Source: Epiperipatus broadwayi
Taxonomy: Eukaryota; Onychophora; Udeonychophora; Euonychophora; Peripatidae
Assembly: GCA_028023455.1 (NCBI GenBank)
Contig: JAQFVV010006271.1
Coordinates: forward strand, 3,058,673 to 3,122,672
Reading direction: 5' to 3'
Length of the DNA: 64,000 nt
Position 1 is the first letter of the stretch. Every line of letters begins with the position of its first letter. The notes below the pieces were generated by a model. The model was not told the origin of the DNA. It saw only the letters and a program-made list of their open reading frames with translations, and did no database searches. Made by a program: the position numbers and the translations under genes. Shown here in pieces: positions 40,398-52,522 of this stretch.

Positions 40398-41666
40398 GGT
40401 AAAGGTTTAGTATAGTGTCCCCAATACGTTGGTCCTCTATTGTTTAAAATTATAACTAAATTGTTGGAAAATCTTACGTATAGGCTACTATATTACAATT
40501 ACATTTTATGTATAGGCTACTATATTACAATTACATTAAAATTTAATCAAAGTAAATCATGTATATACTACTACATTACAATTACATGAAAATTTATTCA
40601 AATGTAAAAGATAATAAAAAAACATTTATCTTTTTAAGCAAAATTGAGTACCATACATATTAGGAAGTTGGAGAAAAAAAGCGATATTGCTGTGTCTACT
40701 CCGGAAGGCAAATTCATGCAGGTATGATTAAAACAAAGCTCTGCTGGTACCAGATTGGAATTTCAGCTCACTCTTTGCTCTCATCCACATATTGCCAATA
40801 TTCTGGGTGTGTATGCCTTGGTCTTTGGGATGCATGAAGTTGTCCTGATGGATGACAACCAAATGCATATACACATCATTGTTGAGACTGCTGATGTTAT
40901 TGTATGCAGCTCAGCCATCTGAAATAATGTGTTCACCTGGTAAAATGTACTGCTGTATCAGGCCTCCAGTGTATCAGCCATCCTGTCTGGACCTTCTGTC
41001 AATAATCATTTTCTTGAAACTCTTTCTATACCACCAAAGACCCAATGACCTCTTCATATAGTCCCCCTGTGGTATTTGTGATGGAAATAAGATGTTTCGT
41101 CCTGTAGAATACATCACCAGTGAACAATGAACACCACACTGTTGGCATAAGGCATAGTTATTCAGAAGGAGTCTTCATGCAAGCCATTCAATGGCCAATT
41201 ACGGAGTTTGGATGAGATTCCATAATTGATGCAGATCTGATTCTTCTGCCAGAATAGCAGCAACATTCAAAATTTCATCATCTGGAACTAAACATGTAGC
41301 AGACATTTTTCAAACTATAAAACTATACACGTGTGTGTGTAATTCGAACTGTTGAACACAGAGGGTGTCTTTTTTTTTTCATGTGCTATAAATGTAGATA
41401 GTTTAAATTCTTAAGTTGTAGATGGTTTAAATTCTTAACTTTCAAATAAATTAAAACTAATACTTTTAATTAATGTCGTGTAAATAATCCAACATTCAAA
41501 TTCTTTAAAAAGGTAAATGTTTTTTTTTTAATTATCTTTTACATTTGATTACATTTTAATGTAATTGGAATATAGTAGCTTATATTTAAGATTTTCCAAC
41601 AATTTAGTTATAATTTTAAACAATAGAGAGGCCAACATATAAGGGCCGCTATAGTAAACCTTTACC
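40398..41666 (-). mobile_element. Merlin-family DNA transposon (defective)
   Basis: Terminal inverted repeats of about 200 bases: left 40398 onward starts GGTAAAGGTTTAGTATAGTG, right end reversed starts GGTAAAGGTTTACTATAGCG, and both continue through CTCTATTGTTTAAAATTATA and TTGTTGGAAAATCTTA. The flanks are AATTACTT on the left and AATTATTT on the right, a 7/8 match suiting the 8-9-base target duplication of Merlin. The interior (40690-41310, -) encodes transposase pieces. Length 1.27 kb, typical of a defective Merlin copy. Confidence 0.8.
40690..41310 (-). pseudogene. Merlin (ISXO2-like) transposase, broken
   Basis: Minus-strand frames show MSATCLVPDDEILNVA, LNNYALCQQCGVHCSLVM (zinc-ribbon type), MKRSLGLWWYRKSFKKMIID, LIQQYILPGEHIISDGWAAY (second catalytic D) and HPKDQGIHTQNIGNMWMRAK. 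In active relatives the last block reads HTQ-x-I-E, so the catalytic E is G here. The first catalytic block (IDE...RKYNRG) is missing, apparently deleted. Stops at about 41225 and 41205 break the N-terminal part. Flanked by the TIRs at 40398 and 41666. A related but different copy is at 31560-32370. Confidence 0.75.
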
Positions 41667-41820
41667 AATTATTTGATATTAACTTATCTACAAAAAAAAA
41701 AAAAAAAAAAAAAAAACACAAAAGAAATGCATAACATAGATTAACTGTAAACTGATATATATATATGATTATTTTTTTTTTAGATTAAATATTAGAAATA
41801 AATAACACATAAGAAAATTA

Positions 41821-42796
41821 GGTAATCTGACTTATAGCGGTCGCGACACTTCGCCCTCTATTTTTAAAAAAACTTAACTACATTTTTTTCCCTACTAAGT
41901 GTATCCAACTTTAATCACTGTATGTAACTATAAATAAACTATATCTAAGTGTAAATGTTTTTACATAAAGATGAATAAAAAAAAGAGTTTACATTTCCTA
42001 CAGGCAGGATCTGTGTTTCAAACTATGTTATTCTCACTATGTAATTGCAAAGTATATCTAACTATCAATGTATTTTTTACATGAAGATTATTAAATAAAA
42101 TGTAATAAAACTTACATCTTTATGCTCTATTTAGAGATATGTTGCATGGCAAAAGTGTCATTGCATTGCAGGCATAACATGCTATTCTTTAACAAACGCC
42201 TCCTGGCCAACCACTTCATGGACAATGATAGAAACTCTACCTGCCATTTTTTAAAAAGCAAAAATTGCACGCGGCAAAAATTACATGTGACAAAAGTAGT
42301 TCATAATTTTGACAGCAGTGACTTTTTTGGTGACACTTTTGCCACCCAACATATGTCTAAATAGAGCATAAAAATGTAAGTGTTATTACATTTTATTTAT
42401 TAATCTTCATGTAAAAAATACATTTATAGTTAGATATACTTTACAATTACATAGTGAGAATAATGTAGTTCGAACCACATATCCTGCCTGCAGAAAATGT
42501 AAGTTCATTTTTTTATTTATTCATCTTTATGTAAAAACATTTATAGTTAATATAGTTTATTTATTTATAGTTATATATACAGTAAAGACCGCTAGATATA
42601 CATTACAAGTGAAAAGTATGCATACAAATGTAAGTTTTTTTTAATTTTTTATTATTAACATTTATACTTAGATATAGTTTATTTATAGTTACATACAGTG
42701 ATTAAAGTTGGATACACTTAGTAGGAAAAAAATGTAGTTAAGTTTTTTAAAAATAGAGGGTGAAGTGTTGTACGACCGCTATAAGTCAGGATTACC
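41821..42796. mobile_element. Palindromic non-autonomous (MITE-like) Merlin relative
   Basis: Nearly the whole 976 bases form an inverted repeat: left arm 41821-42160, right arm 42330-42796. Ends are GGTAATCTGACTTATAGCGG and, reversed, GGTAATCCTGACTTATAGCG. Flanks are GAAAATTA and TAAAATTA, a 7/8 match. The GGTAA...TATAGCGG end pattern resembles the Merlin element 155 bases to the left. The right arm carries an extra internal duplication (about 42500-42600). The 80-codon frame in the centre (42122-42364) spans the loop and is not a real gene. Confidence 0.7.
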
Positions 42797-45269
42797 TAAA
42801 ATTATACTCATACAGTCTTCACGCATCGTCCTTTCGATCTTCTCATTTTACTGCAGACTGTTACTTTAAATTTTTTTGTTTGTGTCATCTTATTTGATTT
42901 TCTTCTGTGTGCACACATATCACATTAGTTAATCCCTTGAAAAATTCTGGTCCATTTTATTGAAGCATTCTTTGAGACATAATTTCTGTTTTGCTTTTAG
43001 GACTTTTTTTTCTAGTTGCAAATTATTCTTCCGAGGCCTTTATTGAAGGTGTCACTTTTATATATGACCAATCCTTATAATGAAATGTAATAAATTTTCA
43101 TTTTTTTAGTTATAATCCTTAATCCATTTGTGTTCTTGGCATTAATTGCATTTTCATAGTTGAATATAACTAGCTTTTAAGTTTTGACATGTATAATGAA
43201 TTAATTTAGCTTCACTGTAGGAAGTCCATTTACCAAGGTATTTCTCATTCCATTTACGATGATTTTATTCTTTATATGGGATTTTATCGTTCAGTTCCAC
43301 TTTATTTTAAGAAATCAGAATTATTTTCTCTCGAAATTTTGGATAATATAAATAGCTAATTCTTTTAAATTTAATAAAATTAAATTTGTGACAATCATTC
43401 ATAGAACACAGAGTTTCGTTGATTTTTCCTAAGCAAAATTCCTTCTGCAGTTTAAGCTTCATTACTTGCTGATCATTGACAAATTGGGTACACTTGGATG
43501 AAATAAAAATCATGAAGTTGGTCAACATTTGGACAAGAAATTATGTGCTTAATATAGAAACCTATTCAAAACTCATTTTGTAACAATATTATAAAATTTG
43601 ATGAAGTTTTTCATTCAGGAACAGAACAGAAAAATTAATATTAAACTTACAATTTTTTTTACTGAAAAATTGCTTACTGAACCTGAATGACTAGGTTTCT
43701 CTATATAACCGATGATAACTAACTGATGACAATGACTGATAATGACTAATTAACTAAAGAGCAGGTTAATCTTTTATACTCTCTGGATCCTTTCCTGAAT
43801 GATTAACCTGCAAAATCATTTATGTTTATATTTTAATTGGTTGATTACCTATTATTTTTTCAAAAATTATACATTCCCACTTCTCAAGGATCACATGGTT
43901 TTCTTTAGTATTTTCCCGCTCGTGGAAATTCCCCTGAAAGAAAAAAAAACCTTTTTCTTTTAATAATAATAAAATAAAGCATAGCAACCCAACTTCAAAC
44001 CCAGAATCTTGACTAAAAATTGGTGGCTATGAATTAATTATCAAAACAAATTAATTCTTCTTTAAAGGAGATTTCCAACAAGGTAACACATGATAATTAC
44101 TAGTTAATAATTAACCCTATAATTAAAATTCTTAATTAAGTCTACACATACACGTGTCGGCACACACATACAGTTCTAGTTAAACTGATTGCTCAATTCT
44201 TTGATTAATTCTTGATTTTTTATATGACAATTTGATTTTATTAATTATTGTCTTTTAACTTAATATTGTAAAATTACAATTGCCTATTTTCATTCCCCCA
44301 AAAGTAGTTTCACAATCTCACATCCCCCCTTCTTTCTTTTCCAATCTCCAAACTATTAAAAAATAATTTATAACATTGCTAACTCATAAACTTCTCAATT
44401 ATATCTTTGGCTATTAAATTACTTTATTAATGAATACTAAATAAAATAATTATTTGCTTATAAACCTTTATGATTAAATGTTTAGTTTGCATACTAAGCT
44501 AAATTACTGCAATCCATAAAAATATGACTTGGACTCAAAATTAGCATTGGCTAGAAAGCATGTCGGTTGAATATATATATATAGCCCATGAGGAAAATTT
44601 TATCAAACACTGTTATACATAATTAGGTCTAAAATCTAATGGAGCTTTGAGCAAACCCAAAGGCTACAATATATAAATTATAAATATTAATATAATTTAC
44701 TTTTTTTTTTTCTTTTTTTACTATTTTTCTTTACGATATACATTTTTATATCAATATTTGAAATTAATATTTCTATAAATGTAAACAAAGTATAATTGAT
44801 ATACATGTACACACAAATACTTTAAGCAATAAAGTAATTATATTAGTTATTGTGACTAGTTTTAGTGTTATCAACTTACCAATAACATTTCCGTTACAAA
44901 ATCATTGCTTCATACATAAAATATTGTAGTTTTATAATGTATTGAATCTTATGAATTTCCATGATACTTTCAAAGGCTTTATTCGAAAACTGTTATATTT
45001 TTTTTGAATTTCACATGTGTGGGATAGTGTGAGAGAAATGAAAAAGTTACAGATTTGACATGAGATTACACATTTATTTACATTGTTTTATAACTTTACA
45101 TCATGAAGATTCCTTAACATTCATTATACAATATTAATTTTCATCTCAAAAGTTTGTTTAAAGAACACATTTCCTATAAATTATTTTTTTAATTTTATCA
45201 GTATATGTCTGGTCAGGTAGTTGTTATTAAGTGATTGGTTATCAACAGGTATAATTTTTTCCAGTATTG
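42797..45269. other. AT-rich DNA, no gene assigned
   Basis: A minus-strand frame at 43307-43528 (VMKLKLQKEFCLGKINETLC and on) and broken frames to about 42830 look like decayed coding DNA, but I recognise no domain. 43764-43811 holds a small hairpin around AGGTTAATC/GATTAACCT. The rest is AT-rich. Confidence 0.4.
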
Positions 45270-46640
45270 CGTTATTGATTGATTGTAACATTTAATAAAC
45301 TACAAGTTTGTTTTATGTGTGACCAGGTGACAGCCAAAATATCTGGTGGTGAATTTTTAGTTGCCCTAATTCGTTTATCACTGTGTTTGAATGTCATATG
45401 GGATCATTATTGCGGACAAAAATGCACTTTGTGCACCACAATCCATAAAATCCAAAGATGTAGGCTCTTATAATGGGGAAACCCATTTGTGAAGCAATCG
45501 TGAGTTGTTAGATCAATACTTTTTTGAGAAAATGATACTGGGTTTTTTTTTTTTTGTAGCATAGTTAACATATATCATCAATGTTATATCCCCTTCTATA
45601 TTTCAAGAAATGTGCTGTTGGTAAGGCATTAAGTTTGAATTTAGTAAGATTTCAAAAAGTTGAGTTTGGATTACCAGTAACAGAATTTCTTGGTCAGATG
45701 TTTATTATTTATGCCAGGACATGTTTGTTGGTGGACAAATAAAGTTTTTAGTTTGATTAGTTTGCATGTCTTCTAGTGTTGATCTTTTATTGTGGCATAA
45801 TTAAAATTATATTAACGTTCTATTTGAATGAGCCTAATAAATTAAACCATATATCCTATTAATGGAGGTGGTGTATCCTGATGAGTGAATTTTTAGTGTG
45901 TTTTGGAGTGATATAATTATGGATTACAGAGATGGTTATAGATTTAAGATTATATGTAAATGGAATCTTTGAAGTGGAATTCTAGACCATTTTTATCTGA
46001 TGAACTCGGTAATTGTTGCATTGAGATGGCTACAATTCTTCTTGATCCCAAACATTTTCTGATAATTGCATATATACCGGAAATAAGCTGCTTTGTAAAT
46101 TTAGTTGTGTTAGTAGTATGTTTTTTGTGCTGATTAATTAATTGAAAGGGGACATTTTGTTTTTACATAAATGAAATTAGTTTGTGTGCTTTCTGCTTTA
46201 TGTTTTGTAATAGTTTTTTTTTTTTTTTGCTGAACAAGTAAAATCAAATAGAAAACAAAGGAATTTAAAGAGTTTACCTTCAAAAATTATTTAATGACCA
46301 TGCACAAGATAATTCCATATTCGAATGGAGTTCATTTTATTTGGTATCTTTTTTATTATTTCTAGGAAAATTGAAATTTGTTTTTCGATGTAAAAGAAAC
46401 TATGATGCCATCTATATATGCAATATTGTATAATTCAGTTTTATTGCTGATAAAAATATTCCTTGAATATTTTTTCTATTGCTAGAAATAAGGATTTATT
46501 TATGTTGAAAAAAATGTGAAATTATTGGTGAACCTCCTAGGAGTACTGATGTGCAATAAAAGTTGTTGATGTCTAGCCATTGAGTGTGATTTGTATTTGT
46601 TGACACGCAAAACAAGTGTGAGTTAGTTTGTTGTTCCACA
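45270..46640 (-). pseudogene. Penelope-like relic, third lineage
   Basis: On the minus strand, about 46540 to 46400 reads VLLGGSPIISHFF (motif B-like: G-x-P-[IL]-S) and then NIAYIDGIIVSFTSKNKF, matching the Y-[IV]-D-D-x-x-V box with the second D replaced by G. Further along, about 45410-45280 reads HSDKRIRATKNSPPDILAV, like the GIY-YIG tail where a K-R-I/L-x-x-H helix precedes S-x-A-L-A. CGAQSAFL at about 45440 may be the cysteine-bearing strand. Many stops. The assignment rests on the order and spacing of weak motifs. Confidence 0.4.
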
Positions 46641-47350
46641 ATGAAATTGCTTTTTTAATGTTTTTCATTGTTATCAAATACTGCTTGAATACAAAAGACC
46701 GCATATGCTACTAATATTGGCTTTTTTGAAAATTTGAGTATGTGAGAGATGACATAAGAAATAGTGCTCTATTTAATCTTTTATTGCGGAGTGTAAGGTT
46801 TTTATTCTTAATAGACATATGAATATTAATTTAAATTTTTAAAAGGAAAAAATATTGCTTGCATTTAAAAAAGAATGATCGATATTAAATATACTCATAA
46901 TCTTGGGTTGAACAGATCATTGGGATGTGCAGAAACAAGCCTTGGGATGTTATACATTTCAGGATGCGATAAATTTTGTATTGTAGAAATTTATATAATG
47001 ATGTCATTTCGATTAATGAGATTTTAATGTTCATGATCTTCCAAAAAGACGAGAGAAGACTGGCATAACTCTGTAGAAGGTGTAGTTTTTGTTTATAATG
47101 ATTACTATTGTTTCCAGCAAATTGTCTCCAGTTATTATTAACTCTTTTATTATTATATCTAAAAGGACTTGTGATTTGGGTTGACATCCTAATGCCCATC
47201 TTATGTGAGGATTAAGTAACAATTCTTTCTGGTTTTATTGATATATATATATTATTTAAGTGTTTCCAATGTTGCTTACTATATTTTACTATACAGAAAA
47301 AGAATCAGAATTAAAACCAATTCTTTTTTTATGTTGCACTTCAAGTATAC
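46641..47350. other. Unassigned, possibly N-terminal PLE DNA
   Basis: A 104-codon minus-strand frame at 46885-47199 has no recognisable domain. It could be the N-terminal part of the PLE relic to its left, but no motif confirms this. Confidence 0.3.
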
Positions 47351-47592
47351 AATAGTCAAATATGTTTAAAAATACATATATACAAGCAACAAAGATTACA
47401 AATTATAAAATTATTATATAAAAGCCTTTTTCAGCAAATTATGTTTTTTTGCCCTTTTCAATATGTCTCCACGATTTAAAGCACATACAGCGACATCTAT
47501 ATAAACACATGAAAAAGGCTTTTATATAATAATTTTATAATTTGTAATCTTTGTTGCTTGTATATATGTATTTTTAAACATATTTGACTATT
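47351..47592. repeat. Perfect 82-83-bp inverted repeat (hairpin)
   Basis: Arms 47351-47432 and 47510-47592 are identical in reverse complement, as far as I can check base by base (AATAGTCAAATATG... against ...CATATTTGACTATT). The loop of about 77 bases contains CTCCACGATTTAAAGCAC. Perfect arms imply recent origin or gene conversion. It abuts the 3' end of the element-3 gag relic (stop at 47598). No TIR-type ends or target duplication could be assigned. Confidence 0.85.
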
Positions 47593-47597
47593 GATTA

Positions 47598-49290
47598 CTA
47601 TATTTTGTATAATGATTTAGTAAGAGTTTCACCTGACATATTTTTATATTTTTCCTGAAGTATTTGATATAACAGTGATTCTTGACGATCATTATTCCAA
47701 AAATTCTTTATCAATAATTTTTGATATTCTTCAAAAGTTTTAGGTATTTGGAATAATGATTCACACCACGATAAAGTATCACCTTGTAAATGACTGCATG
47801 CTACTATCAATTTTCCACCTTCTGTTAAATTACTATTTACAAAAAAATATAAATTTAAGCTTTTTAGATGCTGTATTGGAGCTTCATTTGTAAACCCTTG
47901 AAAATGTTATAATTTTACAAATTGATTTATAACATTAGATTGTAATGTGTGATTTGTATTGCTAACATTTTTTTTTTTTTGCTAACATTTTCTTTGTGCA
48001 GATTTATAGATGATTGTTGATTGTGATGGTGAACAAAGTCTCCTATAGAATAACTAATATTATCATTATTATTTTGTTCCTTTTGCATGTTTTCCATCTC
48101 AATCACTATTTCATTTTGATGTCCCTTTTTATTTGGATCTTCCTTTATCCTATTAATAGCTTCTAATCTTTGATTAAATTTATATGAAGTAGTGTCTTCT
48201 TTAATATTAGATAATTTAATCTTTTTACAAGCTTGTGTATATTTTTCCCTCATTATTTTTCTTTCTTTTTCAAATTCATCCTTCAAAACTTTTATGGTTT
48301 GATCTACGGTAATATTTTTATTTTCCAATTGATTAAATATATCCGATTGATTCTCTAATAATATTTCAATATTATCTTTATTTAATTTTAAATCTGAATC
48401 AATCAAATTTTGTTTCACATTTAAACATTGAAAATATTTTTTTCCATAGACTGAATTTTCTTTTCTTGGTTATTAATTTATACGTGGATATTTTTTATTT
48501 TTCATCTATAACCTTTGCAGTCTCTTCTTGGATTTTATACATATCAATTTGGAGGTGATTGTATACAGTTTTTATTTGTAAAAAAAATGTTTTCTACTTT
48601 ATTTTCTATCTTTGCTTCTAATACAAAAATATTTTTTGACAATTAAGATCTGTTTCAACAATAGCCTTTTGAATTTTTTGAATTTCATTATTCATATTTG
48701 TTTGTATTTGTGATACCTCATCCTTAAAATCTATTTTTATATTATCTAATTTTATTGATAATTCATTCGTGATATCTACTTTCAGATTTTTCATCTGAGT
48801 ATTCATACTTTCCATCTTTGTATTCATATTTTCCATTTTGGTATCCATATTTGTAGATAAATCTACTTTCAGGTTTTTCATCTGAATATTCTTACTTTCC
48901 ATCTTTATATTCATATTTTCCATTTTGGTATCCATATTTGTATAAATCTACTTTCAGATTTTTCATCTGAGTATTCATACTTTTCATCTTTATATTCATA
49001 TTTTCCATTATGGTATCCATATTTGCATTTAAATTCTTCATCATTTGTTGCATCATTAACATCATTTGACTTAATTATGGATTATCACTGGTTTTATTTT
49101 CTATAGGTTTGTCAATAATATCCATAGTTTCTGGAACATGAATATCTAATAACCAATAATTACTCTCAGACACACCTATATCTATTTGTTCATTGTTACT
49201 ATTCATAGTATCATCAGTTATATTTGAACTAAGTACCTCAGTTTGCATTTCTATATTATTATCCTTATTAGAAGAAAATATTATATACAT
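47598..49290 (-). pseudogene. gag: gag of element 3 (broken)
   Basis: Minus-strand pieces in order: 49290-49075 (N-terminus); 48935-48618 (long repeats, below); 48418-47927 (Lys/Glu-rich coiled coil, e.g. TVDQTIKVLKDEFEKERKIM); then NVINQF and NEAPIQHLKSLNLYF in a broken stretch; and 47810-47598 (capsid: IVACSHLQGDTLSWCESLFQ, PKTFEEYQKLLIKNFWNNDR). The last block lines up with Gag of element 2 (IACSHLQGGSQSCWDSLYKK). The capsid is cut off before its C-terminal half, at the perfect hairpin. Frameshifts and stops make it inactive. It belongs to the LTR ending at 49494. Confidence 0.8.
48770..49030 (-). repeat. 87-bp coding minisatellite in gag 3
   Basis: Three units of about 29 codons (MDTKMENMNTKMESMNTQMK, then NLKVD) with GGTATCC marks at about 48840, 48927 and 49012. 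The spacing is 87 then 85, so the third unit lost two bases, which breaks the gag frame. Confidence 0.75.
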
Positions 49291-49471
49291 TCATTTAAAT
49301 TTTAACTATTTAATTTTCAAAGTCTCCATTAGTTTATTATCTATTGTTTTCCACTACATTTAACATATGAGATTATTATTAATAATGTTATCCATCAAAG
49401 TTTTGTATCACTATACAAACAATATAGAATATACGACTCAATGCTATAATGATATGGAATCTATGATTCAA

Positions 49472-49491
49472 GGCCCAAGTTGTGTGTGCCA
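49472..49491 (-). promoter_or_regulatory. Primer-binding site of element 3
   Basis: On the minus strand TGGCACACACAACTTGGGCC lies two bases inside the LTR end (..CGTTACA at 49494) and resembles TGGCTTTACCCAACGTTTGG of element 2. The TGG start pairs with a tRNA CCA end. This fixes the LTR orientation as minus, matching gag at 47598-49290. Confidence 0.6.
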
Positions 49492-49493
49492 TA

Positions 49494-50861
49494 TGTAACG
49501 GTATGCAATTTTTCAACAAGATAAGTTAAGGCAGTCACATATCACTATAGTCAGATTTAAGGTCTTCATATAGAATGCCACAAATTATGTGATTTAATTT
49601 TGATACAAACTATATCTGTTCCCAATAAATAATTTATTAATAATAAATTATTATATGTAAACCACATCAAATCAATTTTCACCTTAAATGACCTAACCAT
49701 TATGCTCAGAATTCGAACTTAGGGAAGTTTAAAAATTTACTCTCTTCAGGGGTTTCTATCAACATACTAGAGTAATGATAATAGTAAATATCACTAACTC
49801 TTTAAAATGGGTTTCATGGGAGATAATAGAATAATCAATAAAGATTATTATATTAAATGTTTGTTCTTATGTATAAAATCAAATAAATAAATAAAACAAA
49901 TTGAAGACATCATTTAGTTTAATATAAAACAAGCCATAATAGTTATTTATTTACCGAATAAATTACTTAAACTTTATAATATATAAAAATAATTATATAT
50001 CTACTTCCTTATATTATAAAAAATATAAATATTCTATTTATTTAAGGTAGATATATTTTCTAACTTATAAAACAACATGATTGTAGAACGTATATAAAAT
50101 ATAAGTATCTAAATATTAAGACTTTTATATTAACACTATTATATAATAATTACATTATACAAATAATAATCCAATTATTTATATATAATATATTCCTTTG
50201 TTAAAATGATTGTATGTAATTTATGTTTATTAATATAAAAATATATATTTCATATCAATGTTAGTCATTTATCCACTTATCATACATTATAGTTATTAGA
50301 CTATTTGGATTAGTATAAACAAAATAGTGTCATGTCATAGAAAATAATAGTATGTGAATTTAAAAATAATTTAATTTCTTACCTCCAAGTTCACTTTATA
50401 CCTTTATATTTTTACATGCCTTTCCCATATTAATATTTCTTAACCTATATCTAAATCTTTATTAATCAGAAATAAAACAAAAAATATTTTAAATTATTAA
50501 TTCTCTCTTATTATTCATTTCTTTAATGAAATGAATAGAATAATAAAGGAAATAAATTTAGTCTTTCCCAATTATAATTTTTAAAAACTTAAATGGTATT
50601 TATAAAAGTTAATGCAATAGGCCTAGATGTTCCTGGAATTCGCAAATGAAAATCCTTTGAAGATGCAATTTTTAATTCCTTCATTGTTATACATTGAAGA
50701 AAATAATAGGATATCCCAAGCTGATGTTTAGTTTCCTCCTTGTATGTAGATTTCATCTTTGTTAATACACAGTTCCTTTATTAACAATTATAATTCCATT
50801 TTGAAGATATAGCTTCTATATAAATTTATAGGCATTCAGCAAAAGATGTTATTCACCCCCC
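49494..50861 (-). repeat. 5' LTR of element 3, distal part (split by element 2)
   Basis: Homologous to the solo LTR 20107-21480 and oriented on the minus strand with its end (..CGTTACA) at 49494. The remaining ~0.3 kb lies beyond element 2, at 57379-57677. Total LTR length about 1.65 kb, much like elements 1 and 2. Confidence 0.75.
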
Positions 50862-50863
50862 AC

Positions 50864-50897
<34 letters not shown>

Positions 50898-50898
50898 T

Positions 50899-50933
<35 letters not shown>
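50862..50933. repeat. (TA)n flank of element 2
   Basis: About 70 bases of TA repeats with a few interruptions, just before the element-2 LTR. A shorter tract lies at the other end (57379-57392). The solo LTR at 20107-21793 has no TA tract at the matching place. Confidence 0.85.
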
Positions 50934-50936
<3 letters not shown>

Positions 50937-52518
50937 GCCAATGCCAAATTGGCACATGTATATAAAATAATTTTGTATAAAAATTATTATCAAAATCTTT
51001 CGGAAAAAAGAATTTGAAAGTTACAATTAATTACTTTAAAGAGGGGAGAGGGAGTTTTCCTATAAAAAACAAAAAAACAAACTAAGAGTTTCATAAAAGT
51101 TAAAGAGTATTATTATTATTATAAATTAAAAGTTTAAAAAAATATAAAAATCTCTTTTCATTCCAGTTTATTATAATAGATGATATTAGTGCGTGCGAAT
51201 GTAAACAAAAGTATGCATGTTAGAATAATATTAAAAAATAAATAAATATTGAAATGAAATGTATTTAAAAACACAGTGGTGGACTACTAATTAAAGATAT
51301 GAAAACAACACGTTTTAAAATAGCTACTACTAATCAAACAATCAATCAAAAAACACGTTGTCATAGGATTAGTTATCAAGGAATTTTGACAACACCTATT
51401 GCACTTATTGCCGGAGGATATTAAAACAAAAACACTTCACAGGTATAAATAGACTTTTTTTGTTTTATCGGACAATCAGTTTTGAGTTTGCAGTTTCAGT
51501 CTAGTTTTGCAGTGTCAGTTTACAGAAATGCAGTGCTGAAAAGCTTTTGGAAATATACGCTTGTGCTCCAGCCTTTTTAGTCCAACAAGATCATCAAAAC
51601 CTGCCTGAGAAATAATGTCTGCATAACAACACAGGAATCCTCCGTCAAGCGTTCAACTGTCTCCAAAATAAAACAAATGAATTCGCATAAAAATCTCTTC
51701 AAGAAATGTCCAAATCTAACCGGTTAGATATAATCAATCAGAAGCAGCAGAAGTAACCAACGACAAGAAAAAAAATCCTAGGTATATGTTTTATTATTAT
51801 CATTTACACGTAGTAGTCACCACTGTAATCCGTAAATATTCAAGATTAAAATTATATGAACTCTATCATACATAAAATGAACTATTGATATGTGTGCGTG
51901 AGTTTCAAATGTTATTAATGCTTTATTATTATGTTTGCGAATGTGAGATAATTTAGAATGTCTAAGATTATTTTTGCTTTTTTCATGAAATATACTATCA
52001 TATGTTAATTTAAAAATGTGCGTGTGTTAAAATTGGATTTACAAAATGTTTATAATGCGTTTATGTTAGTTAGTAAATTATCTTTAAACTTAATTAATGT
52101 TGATTAAAATAAATTGTCTTTAAATTTAAACTTGATCTGTCGGTCAATTCTTTTTATCAATCTCTTCTTACCAATATTTTATTATTGATTAAAATTAGAC
52201 TGGGCTAGTGAAGGGAATTGTTTCGAGTGCTGGATTATGAGCCTACTACCCGAATATGTTAGTCTTCAGACTAGCTGGCACCCTGGGGTTTACCCCGAAA
52301 CAAATAAAGTATTTGGATAGTAGGGGTTTGAATCTAGCAGCCGAGATGGGCCATTGTTGATAGTTAAAGCTATTAATAAGATCTCCCATTTTGCTCGAAC
52401 GTGCCGGTTCATTCACATAACCTTTATAATATTATAAATGTATTATGAAGGAGTTTGAAACCGGCCAAAACTTATATATACGTATAAGTAGGTGGTTTCA
52501 GCGGTTAGACCCGGTACA
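50934..52518 (+). repeat. 5' LTR of element 2
   Basis: About 1.59 kb. It starts TGTGCCAA...TTGGCACA, an 8-bp inverted repeat that the 3' LTR lacks (there it starts TGTCAAAATG). TATA box at 51444-51451, initiator-like TCAGT at 51476-51480, AATAAA at 52303-52308, end CCGGTACA. The R-U5 part contains several TCAGT repeats. Confidence 0.85.
51444..51480 (+). promoter_or_regulatory. TATA box and TCAGT initiator, element-2 5' LTR
   Basis: TATAAATAG at 51444 and ATCAGTTTTG from 51475; the spacing from TATA to TCAGT is 32 bases, right for an initiator. Two further TCAGT copies follow within 50 bases. The same arrangement is in the 3' LTR at 56304 and 56336. Confidence 0.65.
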
Positions 52519-52522
52519 TAAA

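Noticed and set aside
42122-42364. 80-codon frame in the centre of the palindromic element
   Set aside because: It spans the inverted-repeat loop and has no domain; its ends are complementary to each other.
45878-45900. CTGATGAG as a hammerhead ribozyme core
   Set aside because: No stem II and no GAAA follow at a suitable distance.
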